Numbered from the stretch's first letter, positions 11,400 through 23,121 are shown. The stretch: 64,000 bases of DNA from Erinaceus europaeus (GCF_950295315.1 NC_080175.1:65435353-65499352), one strand, 5' to 3'. The notes: generated from the letters alone by a model not told the origin. Made by a program: numbers and translations.

Positions 11400-11568
11400 T
11401 GGGAGAGAGATCACCCAATAGAGTACATGCTTTGCAATACATTAGGACTTGGCTTCATATCCCAGGCACAATATGGTATTCACAGCAGGGGGGCTCCATA
11501 GACTATAGAGCATAGCTGTGGAGTCTCTTCTTGTTTTGTCTCTCTACTTGAAACTGAAAGAAAAGTAA
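11400..11568 (+). repeat. Short tRNA-like SINE, diverged
   Basis: CTGGGAGAGAGATCACCCAATAGAGTACATGC (head), CATATCCCAGGCACAATATGG, then CTCTTCTTGTTTTGTCTCTCTACTTGAAACTGAAAG as the body and tail. It lies immediately upstream of a second copy in the same orientation. Confidence 0.6.
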
Positions 11569-11571
11569 AGG

Positions 11572-11752
11572 CCCAATGAAATAGTTTACTTAGATAGTCT
11601 TATGATTTGCCATGTGCAAGACCCTGGTTCAAGTACAGTCCCTGACACACTGAAAGAAGGTTTGTCGGTTTTTTTTCTCTCTCTCTCTCTCTCTCTCTCC
11701 TCTCTTCCTCCCTGTCCTATGTTTTTATCTAATAAATATAGATGAAAAGAAA
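11572..11752 (+). repeat. Short tRNA-like SINE with internal (CT)n
   Basis: It has a decayed head, CATGTGCAAGACCCTGGTTCAAGTACAG (B-box-like GGTTCAAGT), then an expanded CT run at 11677-11700 and CCCTGTCCTATGTTTTTATCTAATAAATA. The CT run is the family's pyrimidine body turned into a microsatellite. Confidence 0.7.
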
Positions 11753-12733
11753 GGTGGAATGAAAGAGGGAGAGTGGGGAAGAAGGAAGGGAAGAAGGAAA
11801 AAAGAAAACAGAGTCCACCCCTGATGTTAGAATAATGCATGTGGCAGGCCTTAATAACAACAAATACTTAAGTCAATAAATTATTTTAAAAATGTTCCAG
11901 TCTGATAATAGAAAGAACAAATCTAGGTTCCCATAACGTTTTTCCAAGAAAAGAAGAGAATAACTTATATTAAAGGATTTTTGGTTGTTCTGTTTTGTTT
12001 TGTTTTATTTTCAATTTCCAAAGTCAAACTCTCCAAAGTAACAAATGTTATAGCTCTGATAATTTTTGTCTCTTTGATATTAAGCTTATTACCAACTTCA
12101 GAAATATAATGAATTCCATACTGAAGTTATAATGAATTTTCTATTAATTTTATCATAGACAAAAGCCTTATATTCCATCATTGTTTATATGTGTTTGTTT
12201 ATTTGCATATCATTATTCCTCTCAGTATAAGCATTAAATATTAACATAAAGTAGTTATAATTCACATCAGACATTGTCAGACAAAATTAGGAGTATTCTA
12301 GTTCATATCCAGCCCCTTTGTGCAGTGAGGTAATGTACAGCCAGGTCTTTTAGAATCCACAAAATGTTTGTTCCCATTTAAGGAACCATCCCTCCACTCC
12401 CGCCTCCAAATGTTATCATTTTGAAATCATATTTCTGGTACTTGTATTGATTTATATATTTCTAATTTTTTATCTCCTTCTGGGTAAAACTGTCCTACTT
12501 TTTAGAATAATTTCAAGCTATGTTTTATCTTCATAACTCCAGTGCCACTGAATGAAATAAAGATCTGGAAGTTAAATGGTTTTACACATTTTCCTGGCAC
12601 TCAGTTCTGAAGATTCTCATGACAGAAACACTAAGCCTAAGATTGACCATATGATCTTCTTGACAGCTATACAGAAAAAAAAAATACAGTAATCCCATGA
12701 ACATCATCATTTCATATCTTCACTATCACAGGC
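11753..12733. other. Unique AT-rich DNA
   Basis: A purine-rich GAAAGAGGGAGAG...GAAGGAAGGGAAGAAGG tract at 11753-11810 may be the decayed SINE tail. The rest is unique, with no repeat, RNA or coding signal seen. Confidence 0.45.
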
Positions 12734-12758
12734 TGTGTGTGTGTGTGTGTGTGTGTGT
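12734..12758. repeat. (TG)n microsatellite
   Basis: About 12 uninterrupted TG units followed by ATAACTATATAT. Confidence 0.97.
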
Positions 12759-12862
12759 ATAACTATATATTCATTCATGTTATTAAATTCAGACTTGAGA
12801 GAAATGAACTCAGAGACATAGAGAAGCTTTATTAGTATTTCATTCTTGCTTAGTTTCTTTTC

Positions 12863-13074
12863 TTTTTTTAAATTTTTGTATTATCTTTATTTATTGGATA
12901 TAGGCCGCCAGAAATTGAGAGCATGGGGTTGGGGGAGAGAAAAGGAGAAACCTAAAGACCTGCTTGACTACTCACAAAGATTTTCCCCTACAGGTGGGGA
13001 CCAATGGGCTAGAACTTGGGTCCCTGCTCATTGTAACATGTGTGCTCAACCAGGTGCACCACTAGCCTGCCTCT
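12863..13074 (-). repeat. tRNA-derived SINE, short-body family
   Basis: Plus strand: T-rich start, TATTGGATATAGGCCGCCAGAAATTGAGAG, CCCCTACAGGTGGGGACCA, GCTCATTGTAACATGTGTGCTCAACC and GGTGCACCACTAGCCTGCC. In reverse the head begins near 13074. Confidence 0.82.
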
Positions 13075-13481
13075 GCTTAATTTCTCCTTCATACTTATAC
13101 CTTTATCTTTCTCTGTGTATCCATCTAGTTCATCTATATTGATGCAATTGTACATATCTGTGTCTATTTATGTAGCAACAGGAACTGAAAGACATACACA
13201 GAGAATCAGGGAGGTAAAAAGAATAAATGATAACTAAAGTAAAAACAGCTTGAAATCAGGGGATATTTGCTAATACAGTGTTCACTAATTTTCTTTTAAG
13301 CTTATATTAAGGGTACTCATGGTTAAGCTTTGATAAAAGTTTGCTCTTGATAAAAAAGAAAACCTAAAAAAGTCTTTATCAACATAGCCATGGCACTGGT
13401 TTGAAGGTACAAGGTGGAAAACATGTTGTGGGACTGTAGAGCAAGCTACTGTTTGGGGATTTCCAGGATAAGAGCCTCAGC
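13075..13481. other. Unique DNA
   Basis: No recognised element. It ends abruptly at the left edge of the L1-A sequence without a poly(A) or target repeat, so a deletion or recombination breakpoint at 13481/13482 is likely. Confidence 0.45.
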
Positions 13482-13748
13482 TCTGTATTCCTTTGATTCC
13501 TTTCTCTTGCCTGATTGCTATGGCAAGAACTTCCAATACTATGTTGAAGAGTAACGGTGACAGTGGACAGCTCTGTCTAGTCCCCGATCTGAGGGGGAAT
13601 GATTTCAGCTTCTGTCCATTGAGTATGATGATGGCTGTAGGTTTGCTATATATAGACTCCACTATCTTGAGGAATTTCCCATCTATTCCCATTTTTTGTA
13701 GAGTTTTGAGCATGAATGGGTGTTGGATTTTGTCAAAGAAGCTTGGTG
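13482..13748 (-). repeat. Duplicated RT segment of L1-A (copy 1)
   Basis: It repeats 14180-14431 at roughly 90-95% identity by eye ([20 protein letters not shown] coding region). The joint to the upstream copy is at 13745-13748, where AAAG is shared by both partners. Same orientation, offset about 700 bp. Differences between copies (for example GTCCATTGAG against GTCATTGAG) show that the duplication is not recent or joined two divergent L1s. Confidence 0.88.
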
Positions 13749-14528
13749 GAACTTTGATGGGTATTGCATTAAGTTTGTATATGGCTCTGGGGAGAATATT
13801 CATTTTGATGATATTTATTCTTCCAATCCATGATCATGGGATATCTTTCCATTTCTTGGTATCAGTTTCTAATTCCTTGTTTAGCGACTCATAGTTTTCA
13901 GCATACAAGTCTTTCACTTTTTTGGTCAACTTTATTCCTAAGTATTTAATTGATTTTGCTGAAACAGTAAATGGGAGTGATTTTTGGATGTCTTCTTCTT
14001 CAGATTTAGTTTTTGCATAAAGAAATGCGACTGATTTTTGTACATTGATTTTGTAGCCTGATACCTTGCTATATTGCCTAGTAACTTCCAGCAATTTTCT
14101 GCTGGATTCTTTAGGTTTTTCTATGTATGCTATCATATCATCTGCAAATAGTGAGAGTTTGACTTCTTCCCTTGCAATGTGTATTCCTTTGATTTCTTTC
14201 TCTTGCCTGATTGCTATGGCAAGAACTTCCAATACTATGTTGAACAGTAACGGTGAAAGTGGACAGCCTTGTCTAGTACCTGATCTGAGGGGGAATGCTT
14301 TCAGCTTCTGTCATTGAGTATGATTTTGGCTGTAGGTTTGCTATATATAGACTCCACTATTCTGAGGAATTTCCCATCTATTCCCATTTTTTGTGGAGTT
14401 TTGAGCATGATTGGGTGTTGGATCTTGTCAATGGCTTTCTCTGAATCTACTGAGATAATCATGTGATTTTTGGCTTTGCTTTTATTTATGTGGTGAATGA
14501 CATTGATTGACTTATGGATGTTGAACTA

Positions 14529-14678
<150 letters not shown>

Positions 14679-14857
14679 CTATCAGCTTTTGGTATCAGGG
14701 TGATGTTGGCTTCATAGAAGGTGGAAGGGAGTATTCCTGTTTCTTCAATCTTATGGAAAAGCCTCAGAAGTATGGGTACTAACTGTTTCCTGAAAGTTTT
14801 GTAGAATTCATATGTGAAACCATCTGGTCCAGGACTTTTGTTGTTGGGGAGATTCTT

Positions 14858-15358
14858 TTTTTTTTTTTTTATTTAAGAAAGGATTAATTAACAAAACCGT
14901 AGAGTAGGAGGGGTACAACTCCACACAATTCCCACCACCCAATCTCCATATCCCACCCCCTCCCCCAATAGCTTTCCCATTCTCTATCCCTCTGGGAGCA
15001 TGGACCCAGGGTCATTGTGGGTTGCAGAAGGTAGAAGGTCTGGCTTCTGTAATTGCTTCCCTGCTGAACATGGGCGTTGACTGGTCGGTCCATACTCCCA
15101 GTCTGCCTCTCTCTTTCCCTAGTAGGGTGGGTCTCTGGGGAAGCTGAGCTCCAGGACACATTGGTGGGGTCTTCAATCCAGGGAAGTCTGGCTGGCATCC
15201 TGATGACACCTGGAACCTGGTGACTGAAAAGAGAGTTAACATACAAAGCCAAACAAATTTTTGAGCAATCATGGACCCAAAGCTTAGAAAAGTGGAGAGG
15301 AAGTATTAGGGAGGTACTCACTGCAAACTCTAGTGTACTTCTGCTCTAGTGTACTTCT
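14858..15358 (-). mobile_element. 5'-truncated L1 3'UTR inserted into L1-A
   Basis: A T-run (14858-14870), then the young-type L1 tail in reverse (AAGAAAGGATTAATTAACAAAACCGTAG...). The 15-bp repeat GTTGGGGAGATTCTT flanks it exactly (14843-14857 and 15359-15373), so it is an independent insertion that split ORF2 of L1-A. About 500 bp, all 3'UTR. The 5' end carries a tandem 16-bp duplication (CTCTAGTGTACTTCTG twice, 15328-15359). A frame of 145 codons runs along it on the minus strand, starting at GTG rather than ATG. Confidence 0.95.
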
Positions 15359-17135
15359 GTTGGGGAGATTCTTAATAACGGTTTCAATTACTTTGTCTGT
15401 GCTTGGTGCATTTAGATTTTGCAGTTCTTCTTGGTTCAGTTTGGGAAAGTCATTTGCTTCTATGAATTGTTCCATTTCTTCCAGATTCTCTAGTTTGGTG
15501 GCGTATAGTTCTTTATAGAAGTTTCGCAGGATTCTCTGAATTTCTGTAGCATCATTTGTGATATCTCCTCTATCGTTTACAATTCTATTAATTTGAGTCT
15601 TCTCTTTTTTTTTGTTTGGTGAGTCTGGCTAGGGGGTTGTCAATTTTTTTTAATCTTTCAAAGAACCAAAATTTGGCTTCATTGATCTTTTGTATGGTTC
15701 TTTTATTTTCGATGTTGTTTATTTCTGCTCAAAATTTAGTGATTTCTGTCCTTCTGGATGCTTTAGGGTTCCTTTGTTCCTTTTTCTCTAAGTCCTTGAG
15801 GTGTGCAGTAAGGTCATTCATTTGAGCTTCTTCTCTGTGTTTAATATGTGATTGTATGGCTATGTTTCCCTCTCAGTACTGCTTTAGCTGTGTCCCAAAT
15901 ATTTTGATAGGTTGTGTCTTTATTTTCATTTGTTTCCAGGAACATTTGAATTTCCTGCTTGACTGAGTCTCTGACCCAGTGGTTCTTAAGGAGTATGTTG
16001 TTTAGGTTCCAAAATCTGTGACTTTTAATAATTTTCTGTTTGTTGTTAAGTGTTAGTTTTACTCCACTGTGATCTTGGGATGATTTCAATGCTCTTGAAT
16101 TTATTGATGCTGCCTTTGTGGCCTAACATGTGGTCTATCCTTGAGTATGTGTTATGTAGATTTGAAAAGAAGTTGTATTCCAGTTTTTTGGGGTGAAGGA
16201 CTCTGAAAATGTTCAAGAGGTATAGTCTGGCAATCTCTTCATTCAATTCCTTTGTATCTTTGTTGGTTCTCTGCTTTATTGATCTGTCTAAGTGTGAGAG
16301 TGGGGTATTGAAGTCTCCCACTATTGTTGTATTACTCTGGATGTATTTTTGAAATTCTTTCAGTAAGTGCTTGATGTATTTAGATGGTCCTTCATTGGGT
16401 GCATAGATGTTAATAAGTGTTAAGTCTTCTTGGCTGATTGATCCTCTAATCATAATGTAATGTCCTTGCCTATCTTTTATTACTTTATTTAATTTAAAAT
16501 CTATCGTGTCTGAAATGAGAATCGCTGTTCCTGCCCTTTTTTGTGGTCCGTTAGCCTGTATGATAGTTTTCCATCCTTTCACTTGAAGTCTGTGTTTATC
16601 TTGTTGTGTCAAATGGGATTCTTTCTAGCAGCATATGGTAGAATTATATTTTCTGATCCATCCCCCAACTCTGTGTCTTTTGATGGGTGAGTTTAAGCCA
16701 TTGACATTTATTGATATTATGGATTTAATGTATTGTAGTGCCATTGTTAAAAAAAAATTTTTTTGTTTGCTCTGATATATTGCCAGTATTATAGTGATGT
16801 TCTTGTTTATAAGAGGTCTTTTTGAACCTCTTTCAGGGCTGGTTTGGCGATGGTTGCCTCCTTTAACTGTTGTTTGTCTAAGAAGGTTTTGATCCCTCCA
16901 TCTAGTTTGAATGAAAGTCTAGCAGGATATTATCCTTGGTTGAAACCCTTTTTCATTCAGGGCTCGATAGATATCTTGCCTTTCTCTTCTGGCTTTTAGA
17001 GTTTGAGTGGAGAAGTCTGCAGATAATCTTATGGATTTTCCCCTGTATGTGACTTTTTGTTTCTCTCTTGCAGCCTTTAGGATCCTTTCTTTATCCTTAC
17101 TTCTTCTCGTTGTGACTATGATGTGTCTTGGTGTC

Positions 17136-17606
17136 ATATTTGTAGTTCTAAGTTATCATCCACAAGGCAAGTATAAGTTTGAAAGAAACTTTCTATTCTC
17201 AGAAGACATTTACATATCATCTACAGTTGTTTATACACTGAGAGTTAGTGAAATCTAGATAAAGAATTCTTACACTGGTATAACAGAAATGGAATGCCAA
17301 AATTATTTCATTATAGATTAAGAATTAATCAGAGTAAAACTAAGTCACATAAAAAAATTGGTGATTCTCTGTAGTTCAATATAAACAAAAACAGTTGTTC
17401 ACTTATAAGTAGATATATCTTCAAAACTAAATGGAAAAAAATTTAAATAGTCCCTAATAATGAAGTAATTGATATATACATTATTTTCCCTCATACTATA
17501 CTTTATATTGTTAAGGCATTTATAAATATTCTTAAAATAAAGTTTATATTTTTGGATATACTATTGCAAAATCAACACATGGTTTCATCTAGAGTTAAGA
17601 AAGTGA
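17136..17606. other. Unique AT-rich DNA
   Basis: No repeat, RNA or coding signal recognised between L1-A and the next SINE. Confidence 0.5.
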
Positions 17607-17964
17607 TATGGTGGTTGGGTGGTAGCTCAGTGGGTTAAGCACACCTGGAGCAAAGCACAAGGACCAGCAGAAGGATCCCAATTGGAGCCCCAGGCTCCCC
17701 ATCTGCAGGGGAGTCTCTTTACAGGCAGTGAAGCAGGTCTGCAGTTGTTGTCTTTCTCTCTGTCTTCCCCTCCTCTCTCCATTTATCTCTGTCCTATCCA
17801 ACAACAATGACATCAACAATAACAATAATAACCACAACAATGGTAAAACAACCAGGGTAACAAAAGGAAAAAAATGGCCCTCCAGGAGCAGTGGATTCAT
17901 GGTGCAGGCACTGAGCCCAGGCAATAACCCTGGAGGCAAAAAAAAAAAAAGAAAGAAAGAAAGA
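17607..17964 (+). repeat. Full-length tRNA-derived SINE, long-body family
   Basis: TGGTTGGGTGGTAGCTCAGTGGGTTAAGC (A-box-like TAGCTCAGTGGG), decayed B-box at CAATTGGAGCCCC, full body, CAACAATGACATCAACAATAAC module, terminal TGGATTCATGGTGCAGGCACTGAGCCC and A-tail. The tail has grown into (GAAA)n at 17951-17970. A 10-bp repeat AAGAAAGTGA flanks it (17597-17606, 17965-17974). Frames over 90 codons here are spurious. Confidence 0.92.
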
Positions 17965-17974
17965 AAGAAAGTGA

Positions 17975-18410
17975 GAGATTTATTCATAAAATCACCATTG
18001 AAGTGAGGGGAAGACTCTTAGCTATATATTGATATGACCTGATTTCTCTACACCTGATAAATGTAGTTCATATACTACTAATGAGTCATTTTCACACAGA
18101 GTTCTGAATTCTCATTATTAGTTAAACAAATTAGAAGATCTTTAGTCAGAAAATACCCACCTGTCTGTAAAAGATGCTACCCCTGATGTAGCCTTTACCG
18201 GTACAAGAGTTTGTACATTCTGAAAATCTATCTGGTGACAGGAGCCATTCATCTCCTGTAACTGAGGAGTCATTTGAATAGTGCTCCTTTTCATATAATA
18301 TAATGCTAAAATCAAACACAAATAAAGTCACAAGAACACTATAATGTTGAACCAAATGAAGAACAATTCAGTTGTGGGAAAAGGCATATATTTCCCTTTC
18401 TCTATCATCA
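17975..18410. other. Unique DNA
   Basis: No repeat family seen, and no convincing coding frame (the 69-codon minus frame 18146-18355 has no recognisable domain). Confidence 0.45.
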
Positions 18411-18451
18411 TTTTCTGTCTGATTATACTATAGGTATAATCAGACAGAAAA
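18411..18451. other. Perfect 18-bp inverted repeat (hairpin)
   Basis: The left arm TTTTCTGTCTGATTATAC (18411-18428) is exactly complementary to 18434-18451, with a 5-base loop TATAG. No repeat family is recognised around it, and no target duplication or transposase is visible. It could be a template-switch palindrome or the core of a small hairpin RNA, and neither can be decided here. Confidence 0.95.
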
Positions 18452-19769
18452 AATCAAGTTTCTTATTGTACTATCATTATTTTTTATTGTAACACTGGTA
18501 ATAAATCCATGAAATCACCTTATACTGTGTGGTTCCACTGAGTGAGCTTTGCCACCACTGCCCTCCCCCTATTTTTTTGTTGAAAAGGGAGAGGGAGAGA
18601 GAGAGAGAGGTTCTTCATGATATTATCCATGGTGCCTCTATGAAGTAACAAGGCAATAATATTCCTTGACCTCAAGTTCAGCAACCAGTGTGCTTTACAT
18701 AGTTAACTAGTGCCCTCACCCCACATCTTCACCTTTTGTCTTAAGGTTTTTACTATTGGGGATTCTGCAGCTTGGTTCTCACATATATAACTAATTTATC
18801 CAAAGGCTAGTTGTCCAGATCCTTGATATTCCCAGCAACCCTGGAAAGAATCTCAGTGGGTAAAGGAAGAGGTCAGTAGTCATGAAACAACAGTATAACT
18901 GCTTCAGGTTTCTGGAGTTGTACTATAACTCTAGCCTCTATACTTCAAGGTCAAGGGTTTCTATTACATTGCTTTTCTGTCCAGAGGGCTTCCTATGGGT
19001 TAAGCCAAGCTATTTAAAGTTCAGGTAGCATCTACCAGTTTTAATCCTGGAAACAAACAGATTTTGTTCTTGAACATAACTAGCTCCTTTCTATAAGTTT
19101 AGCAACTGAATAATTGAAAGGTGGTGGTTTAGCATATGAAATAACAAGATTGGACTACAATGGATGTCCATAGAGTAGGATATAAACCAGCATGGGTTTT
19201 CAAGAATAAACAGAGGAGGAAATGTATCAGACTACTAACATGGGAACTGAATTAATTTCTTACATCTTTTGACACAAGATGCACAGGATAAATGAAAATA
19301 ATATGTCAAGTCTCCAGTGCAGGAAGACAACAGAAGAGAGTGATAAATACAGGGTAAATCTCAAGGTGGAGGTAAAAGAAATTTCATATTCATATTTTTT
19401 TTCTCCCTCAGGGTAATGGAAGACTTCAACATGGAGCAACAACATAGAAACTGGAAGCATCTAGTCAGGGAAATACTCTTAATCTGATTAGGACCTCCCT
19501 GTCATCAAAGTTTTATGTTAGGCCTGGATAGGAACATATGGATACCTGCTACAGGCTTATAACTAAATCCTTGTTTAAAACAAAGGCAAAATATAGATAT
19601 TTGGTAGGAGATGAATCTTCTTGTATAAACATTCATGTTTATGTTAAGTTGTAAATAGCTTTACACATGAGATATGGCTAACTAATGAAGGATATAGCAG
19701 CATATTTCACCCACTGCTGCTACTGTTTGGGTTATGAGTTTATTACAGCTGTATGATTAAAATATGTGA
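18452..19769. other. Unique DNA with a possible decayed SINE
   Basis: GAGAGGGAGAGAGAGAGAGAGG at 18589-18610 followed by GGTGCCTCTATGAAGTAACAAGGC... resembles a much decayed minus-strand SINE (about 18550-18720). The remainder has no recognised element. Confidence 0.4.
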
Positions 19770-20190
19770 TGACTAATTTTGCATGTCCACTTGACTTGGT
19801 CACAGGATTACCAAATATTTGGTCAAATGTTATTCTGTGCAACAACTTTTGACAACCATAACATTTACATTGGTAGAATGAGCTCTAATTTGAGTAGGCC
19901 TCAGCCAATCAACTAAAACCCTGGATGGAACTGAAAGGCTTGCCCTAATGTGAAAAAAATAAAATTTTGCCTGTCTGTCTGCAAATGAAGCATCATGTTC
20001 TCTAATCTCAAACTGAATTAGAAGGACTGATTCTTCCTGAGCATCAAGACTGTCAACACACCAATATATCTTATGCTTTCTGGAGTTTCAGATTCAAACC
20101 AGAATTACACCATTGTCGCTTCTTCTCTTCTAAGTCTCCATCTTGTCAAATCACTCTTCAAATTTTGTATAATATCAGTTTCTATATAGC
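19770..20190 (+). repeat. MLT2-like ERVL LTR, old
   Basis: The landmarks follow the remembered MLT2 order: GACTAATTTTGCATGTCCACTTGACTTGG near the start, GGTAGAATGAGCTC, CTCAGCCAATCAACTAAAACCCTGGATGGAACTGAAAGG in the middle, CATCAAGACTGTCAACACACC, and a 3' region GTCTCCATCTTGTCAAATCACTC...AATATCAGTTTCTATATA. It is a solo, non-coding remnant. The assignment is by recalled consensus and the edges are approximate. Confidence 0.75.
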
Positions 20191-20204
20191 ATAAACCAAC
20201 TCTT

Positions 20205-21070
20205 TATATTGTTTACTTATATTTTATTTTAATGCATATGTTATGATAGGTTCATGGTCTATAGTTCAATTATGACTCATAGGCACAACCTCTCATCTCT
20301 ATATGATAGGAGTCTAGGTGTCTGAAAGTCACTCATTCCCCCAGCCCAGGCTCCTTTGCACTACTATGCACCAAGACTCCACCTTCTAATCCTTTTCATT
20401 CCTTCCCTGTGTATTTTGCTTTGGTGTAATAAAACAGACCCTGCTGGGTCCAAATTTCACCTTATGTTTTCTGTTAATGTTTGCATTATTTAAACTCCAA
20501 CTGGGAATGATATCATTCAGTATTGGTCCTTCTCTTTCTAGTTTATCTCATTCAACTTGATTTCTTCAAGTATGTGTCTTTGTTTCCTTTGGGTATAGCC
20601 TCAGAAGAGGAATTGTAGCATTATAGGCAAGTTCTATTTCTGTTGAATGTTCCCCTCTAGACTACCCAACCATTGGTGTTCATGTCTTTTCTGATATATG
20701 TCATTGTCACAAGTATAAAGCAAGTATCTCTATGCAAGTATCTCACAAGTATCTCATTGCTGCTTTTCTTTGCATTTCCTTGATCCTCAGTGACTTTGAA
20801 CATTTTTTTCAGGGGCTGTTGGCTCTTTGCATCTTTCCTTTGAAGAAGATTATGTTTATGTACTCCCTCTATTTTCAAATTTTTTATTGCTGATTTTAGT
20901 GACTTCTTTATGTATTTTGTCTACTAGCCTTTAGTCTGTTATACATGACATAAAGCTTTAACCCTGCTCCATGGGAAGTCTCTGTTTCAGAGGTGATTCT
21001 TTTTGCAATGCAGAAACTTTTCAGTTACATATAGTAGTCCCATTGGCTTATATTTATTTCTGTTTTCCTT
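20205..21070 (-). mobile_element. Old L1 fragment: 3' end of ORF2 plus 3'UTR
   Basis: On the plus strand the typical antisense ORF2 C-terminal wording appears: GGGTATAGCCTCAGAAGAGGAATTGTAGCATTATAGG, GCTGCTTTTCTTTGCATTTCCTTGATCCTCAGTGA, TGTCTACTAGCCTTTAGTCTGTTATACATGACATAAAG and CAGAAACTTTTCAGTTACATATAGTAGTCCCATTGGC. It is far more diverged than L1-A to L1-F, with several deletions. A small local repeat (CAAGTATCTC three times) sits at about 20722-20757. Confidence 0.85.
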
Positions 21071-21394
21071 GTATCATTTATGTGTATAAATGATACACGT
21101 TCTTGTGTATGTGTGTATGTGCATTTGTGTATATACATAGAATAGTTCTATTACTCTGAAGAATTCTTAATATAAAACCTTACTTATAAATGTTGATGTT
21201 TACTACTACAATATATGCAGAGCTTCATGAAATTTAAGAGAATGTAGCACTTATTATTTTCCATAAAAACATGGCTCTCTCTTAAATAGTGAATTTGCAT
21301 TCAATTTATTTCAGTTATTATAAATATCATTGAGGATTTTATTGCTAACAAAACAGTAGCATATCTAGGGTAATTTATAGAAGACACAATTTAT

Positions 21395-21628
21395 AGAAGA
21401 CATACTATTAAAGGTTAAATTGTGTCCCTTGAATAGATAAGGTCCAAAACCCTAGAACTACAGAATGTAAACTAATTTAAATACTGAGTCATTACAGATA
21501 TAATTAAATTAGTTAATGTGATTCACACTGAAGTAATATGAGCACTTAATCCAGAATGACCAATGTTCCTATAAGAAGAAGGAAGATGATATCAACATTG
21601 ACAAAAGGAGGTATTTTATTTTTTATAT
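21395..21628 (+). repeat. 5' part of a MaLR (MLT1-like) LTR
   Basis: AAATTGTGTCCCTTGAATAG...CCTAGAACTACAGAATGTAA, CATTACAGATATAATTAAATTAG, AATCCAGAATGACCAATGTTCCTATAAGAAG and GGAAGATGATATC follow the 5' half of the same family as 1195-1603. The 3' half is missing or unrecognisable. A SINE inserted directly downstream. Confidence 0.65.
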
Positions 21629-21645
21629 AAGAATTTACTGATGTA

Positions 21646-21927
21646 GGGAGTCGGGCTGTAGCACAGCAGGTTAAGCGCAGTGGCGCAAAGCACAAGGACT
21701 GGCATAAGGATCCCAGTTCGAGCCCTGGCTCCCCACCTGCAGGGGAGTCGCTTCACAAGCAGTGAAACAGGTCTGCAGGTGTCTATCTTTCTCTCCCCCT
21801 CTGTCTTCCCCACCTCTCTCCATTTCTCTGTCCTATACAACAACAACTATGACAACAATAATAACTACAACAATAAAAGAACAAGGGCAACAAAAGGGAA
21901 TAAATAAATAAAATAAATATTACAAAA
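21646..21927 (+). repeat. tRNA-derived SINE, long-body, with 17-bp target duplication
   Basis: Flanked by the identical 17-mer AAGAATTTACTGATGTA (21629-21645, 21928-21944). Head GGGAGTCGGGCTGTAGCACAGCAGG, B-box AGTTCGAGCCC, body to CTGTCCTATACAACAACAACT and tail GGAATAAATAAATAAAATAAAT. It lacks the TGGATTCATGGTGCAGG terminal module, so this subfamily ends after CAACAAAAGGG. Confidence 0.96.
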
Positions 21928-21944
21928 AAGAATTTACTGATGTA

Positions 21945-22449
21945 AAATTAGAAGTCAGTCTAGATATTCTACTCAAATTTCACCAATTTTATCATTTTAT
22001 ATAGTCACAACTAAATTAGGATCACACCTTACCATTTAGTTGCCAGACTTTTTTTCTCATCCATGATAGCTCTTCAATCTGTCTCCTATGATGTTGAAAT
22101 TGCTAAATATTATCAGTTAAATATTATATACAATACCCATCGATTTGGCTTTCTTTATATACATCACAGAAAAACATGCTGGGTTCATCTCAGTATCACA
22201 GTAGGAGACATCTGATGTCAGCACATATATCTAGTGATATTTATAAGGTTAGGATCACAAATTTTAATTATGAGATACGTGAGAAAAACAATTTGGAATA
22301 CATTTTGAAAGCTTTAAAGTTATTTCAAATTTAAGTTGTACCATATACAATAATATGTAAACATTTAAATGTTATATATTTTAAATCACACTTCCAAATG
22401 AAATATTATACAATAACTTTTTATCATTTATAAGTTTTATATAAACTTT
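21945..22449. other. Unique AT-rich DNA
   Basis: No repeat family, RNA gene or credible coding frame recognised. Confidence 0.45.
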
Positions 22450-22653
22450 GTTTTTTTATTTTTATTATTTTTATTTATTGTATACAGATAATCAGAAATC
22501 AAGAAGGAAGGGGGAGATAGAGAGGAAGAGAGGTACCTGCAGCACTGTTTCACGGCTTGCAAAGTTTTCTCCCTGCAGGTAGGGACCGGGGACTCGAACC
22601 TGGGTCCTTGTACATTGTAACCTGCACTCAACCAGGTGTGTCACCATCTGGCC
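22450..22653 (-). repeat. tRNA-derived SINE, short-body family
   Basis: In reverse: GGCCAGATGGTGACACACCTGGTTGAGTGCAGG, GGTTCGAGTCCCCGGTCCC (good B-box GGTTCGAGTCC), body and ATACAATAAATAAAAATAATAAA tail. Confidence 0.88.
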
Positions 22654-22744
22654 ACTTTTAATTTTGTATTAATTAAGACCAATTGTTTTTTTTTCCAGAA
22701 TTGCTGAATACAAAAGCATATATATATTGTCATCATCAGGATCT

Positions 22745-22905
22745 CACTGTTCCAGGCTAACATTTACAGACAGAGACAGAAGCTGAGAGATAAAGAGAAG
22801 TAGTGAAAGAGGGAAAGACACTACAGTATGAAAGATTTTCTCCAGTTTGATGGGGTCCTGGCTCAAATCTGAATGTGTACATGGCAAACCAGGCACAACC
22901 TCAGA
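22745..22905 (-). repeat. Decayed SINE
   Basis: ACAGACAGAGACAGAAGCTGAGAGATAAAGAG and CTCCAGTTTGATGGGGTCCTGGCTC preserve the family outline in reverse. Boundaries are weak. Confidence 0.5.
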
Positions 22906-22936
22906 TGAATTATCCAACCAACATAGTAGTAATGTG

Positions 22937-23121
22937 TTTTTTAAAAAAAAATAATGTTTTATTGGTGATTTAAAAATGATTGGCAAGATTGTGATATAAA
23001 AGGGCTACAATTCCATACAATTCCCACCACCAGAGTTCCATATCCCTTCTCCTCCACAGGAAGTTTCCCTATTCTTTGTCCCTCTGGGAGCATGGACCAA
23101 AGATCTTTATAGGGTGCATAC
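22937..23121 (-). repeat. L1 3'-tail, minus orientation
   Basis: Plus strand: A-run then TGTTTTATTGGTGATTTAAAAATG, GGGCTACAATTCCATACAATTCCCACCACCAGAGTTCC, GTCCCTCTGGGAGCATGGACCAAAGATC. This is the L1 tail in reverse and ends where an opposed tail begins. Confidence 0.8.

Noticed and set aside
13493..13894. 133-codon plus-strand frame in the L1-A region
   Set aside because: Antisense of the reverse transcriptase coding sequence and repeated in every L1 copy.
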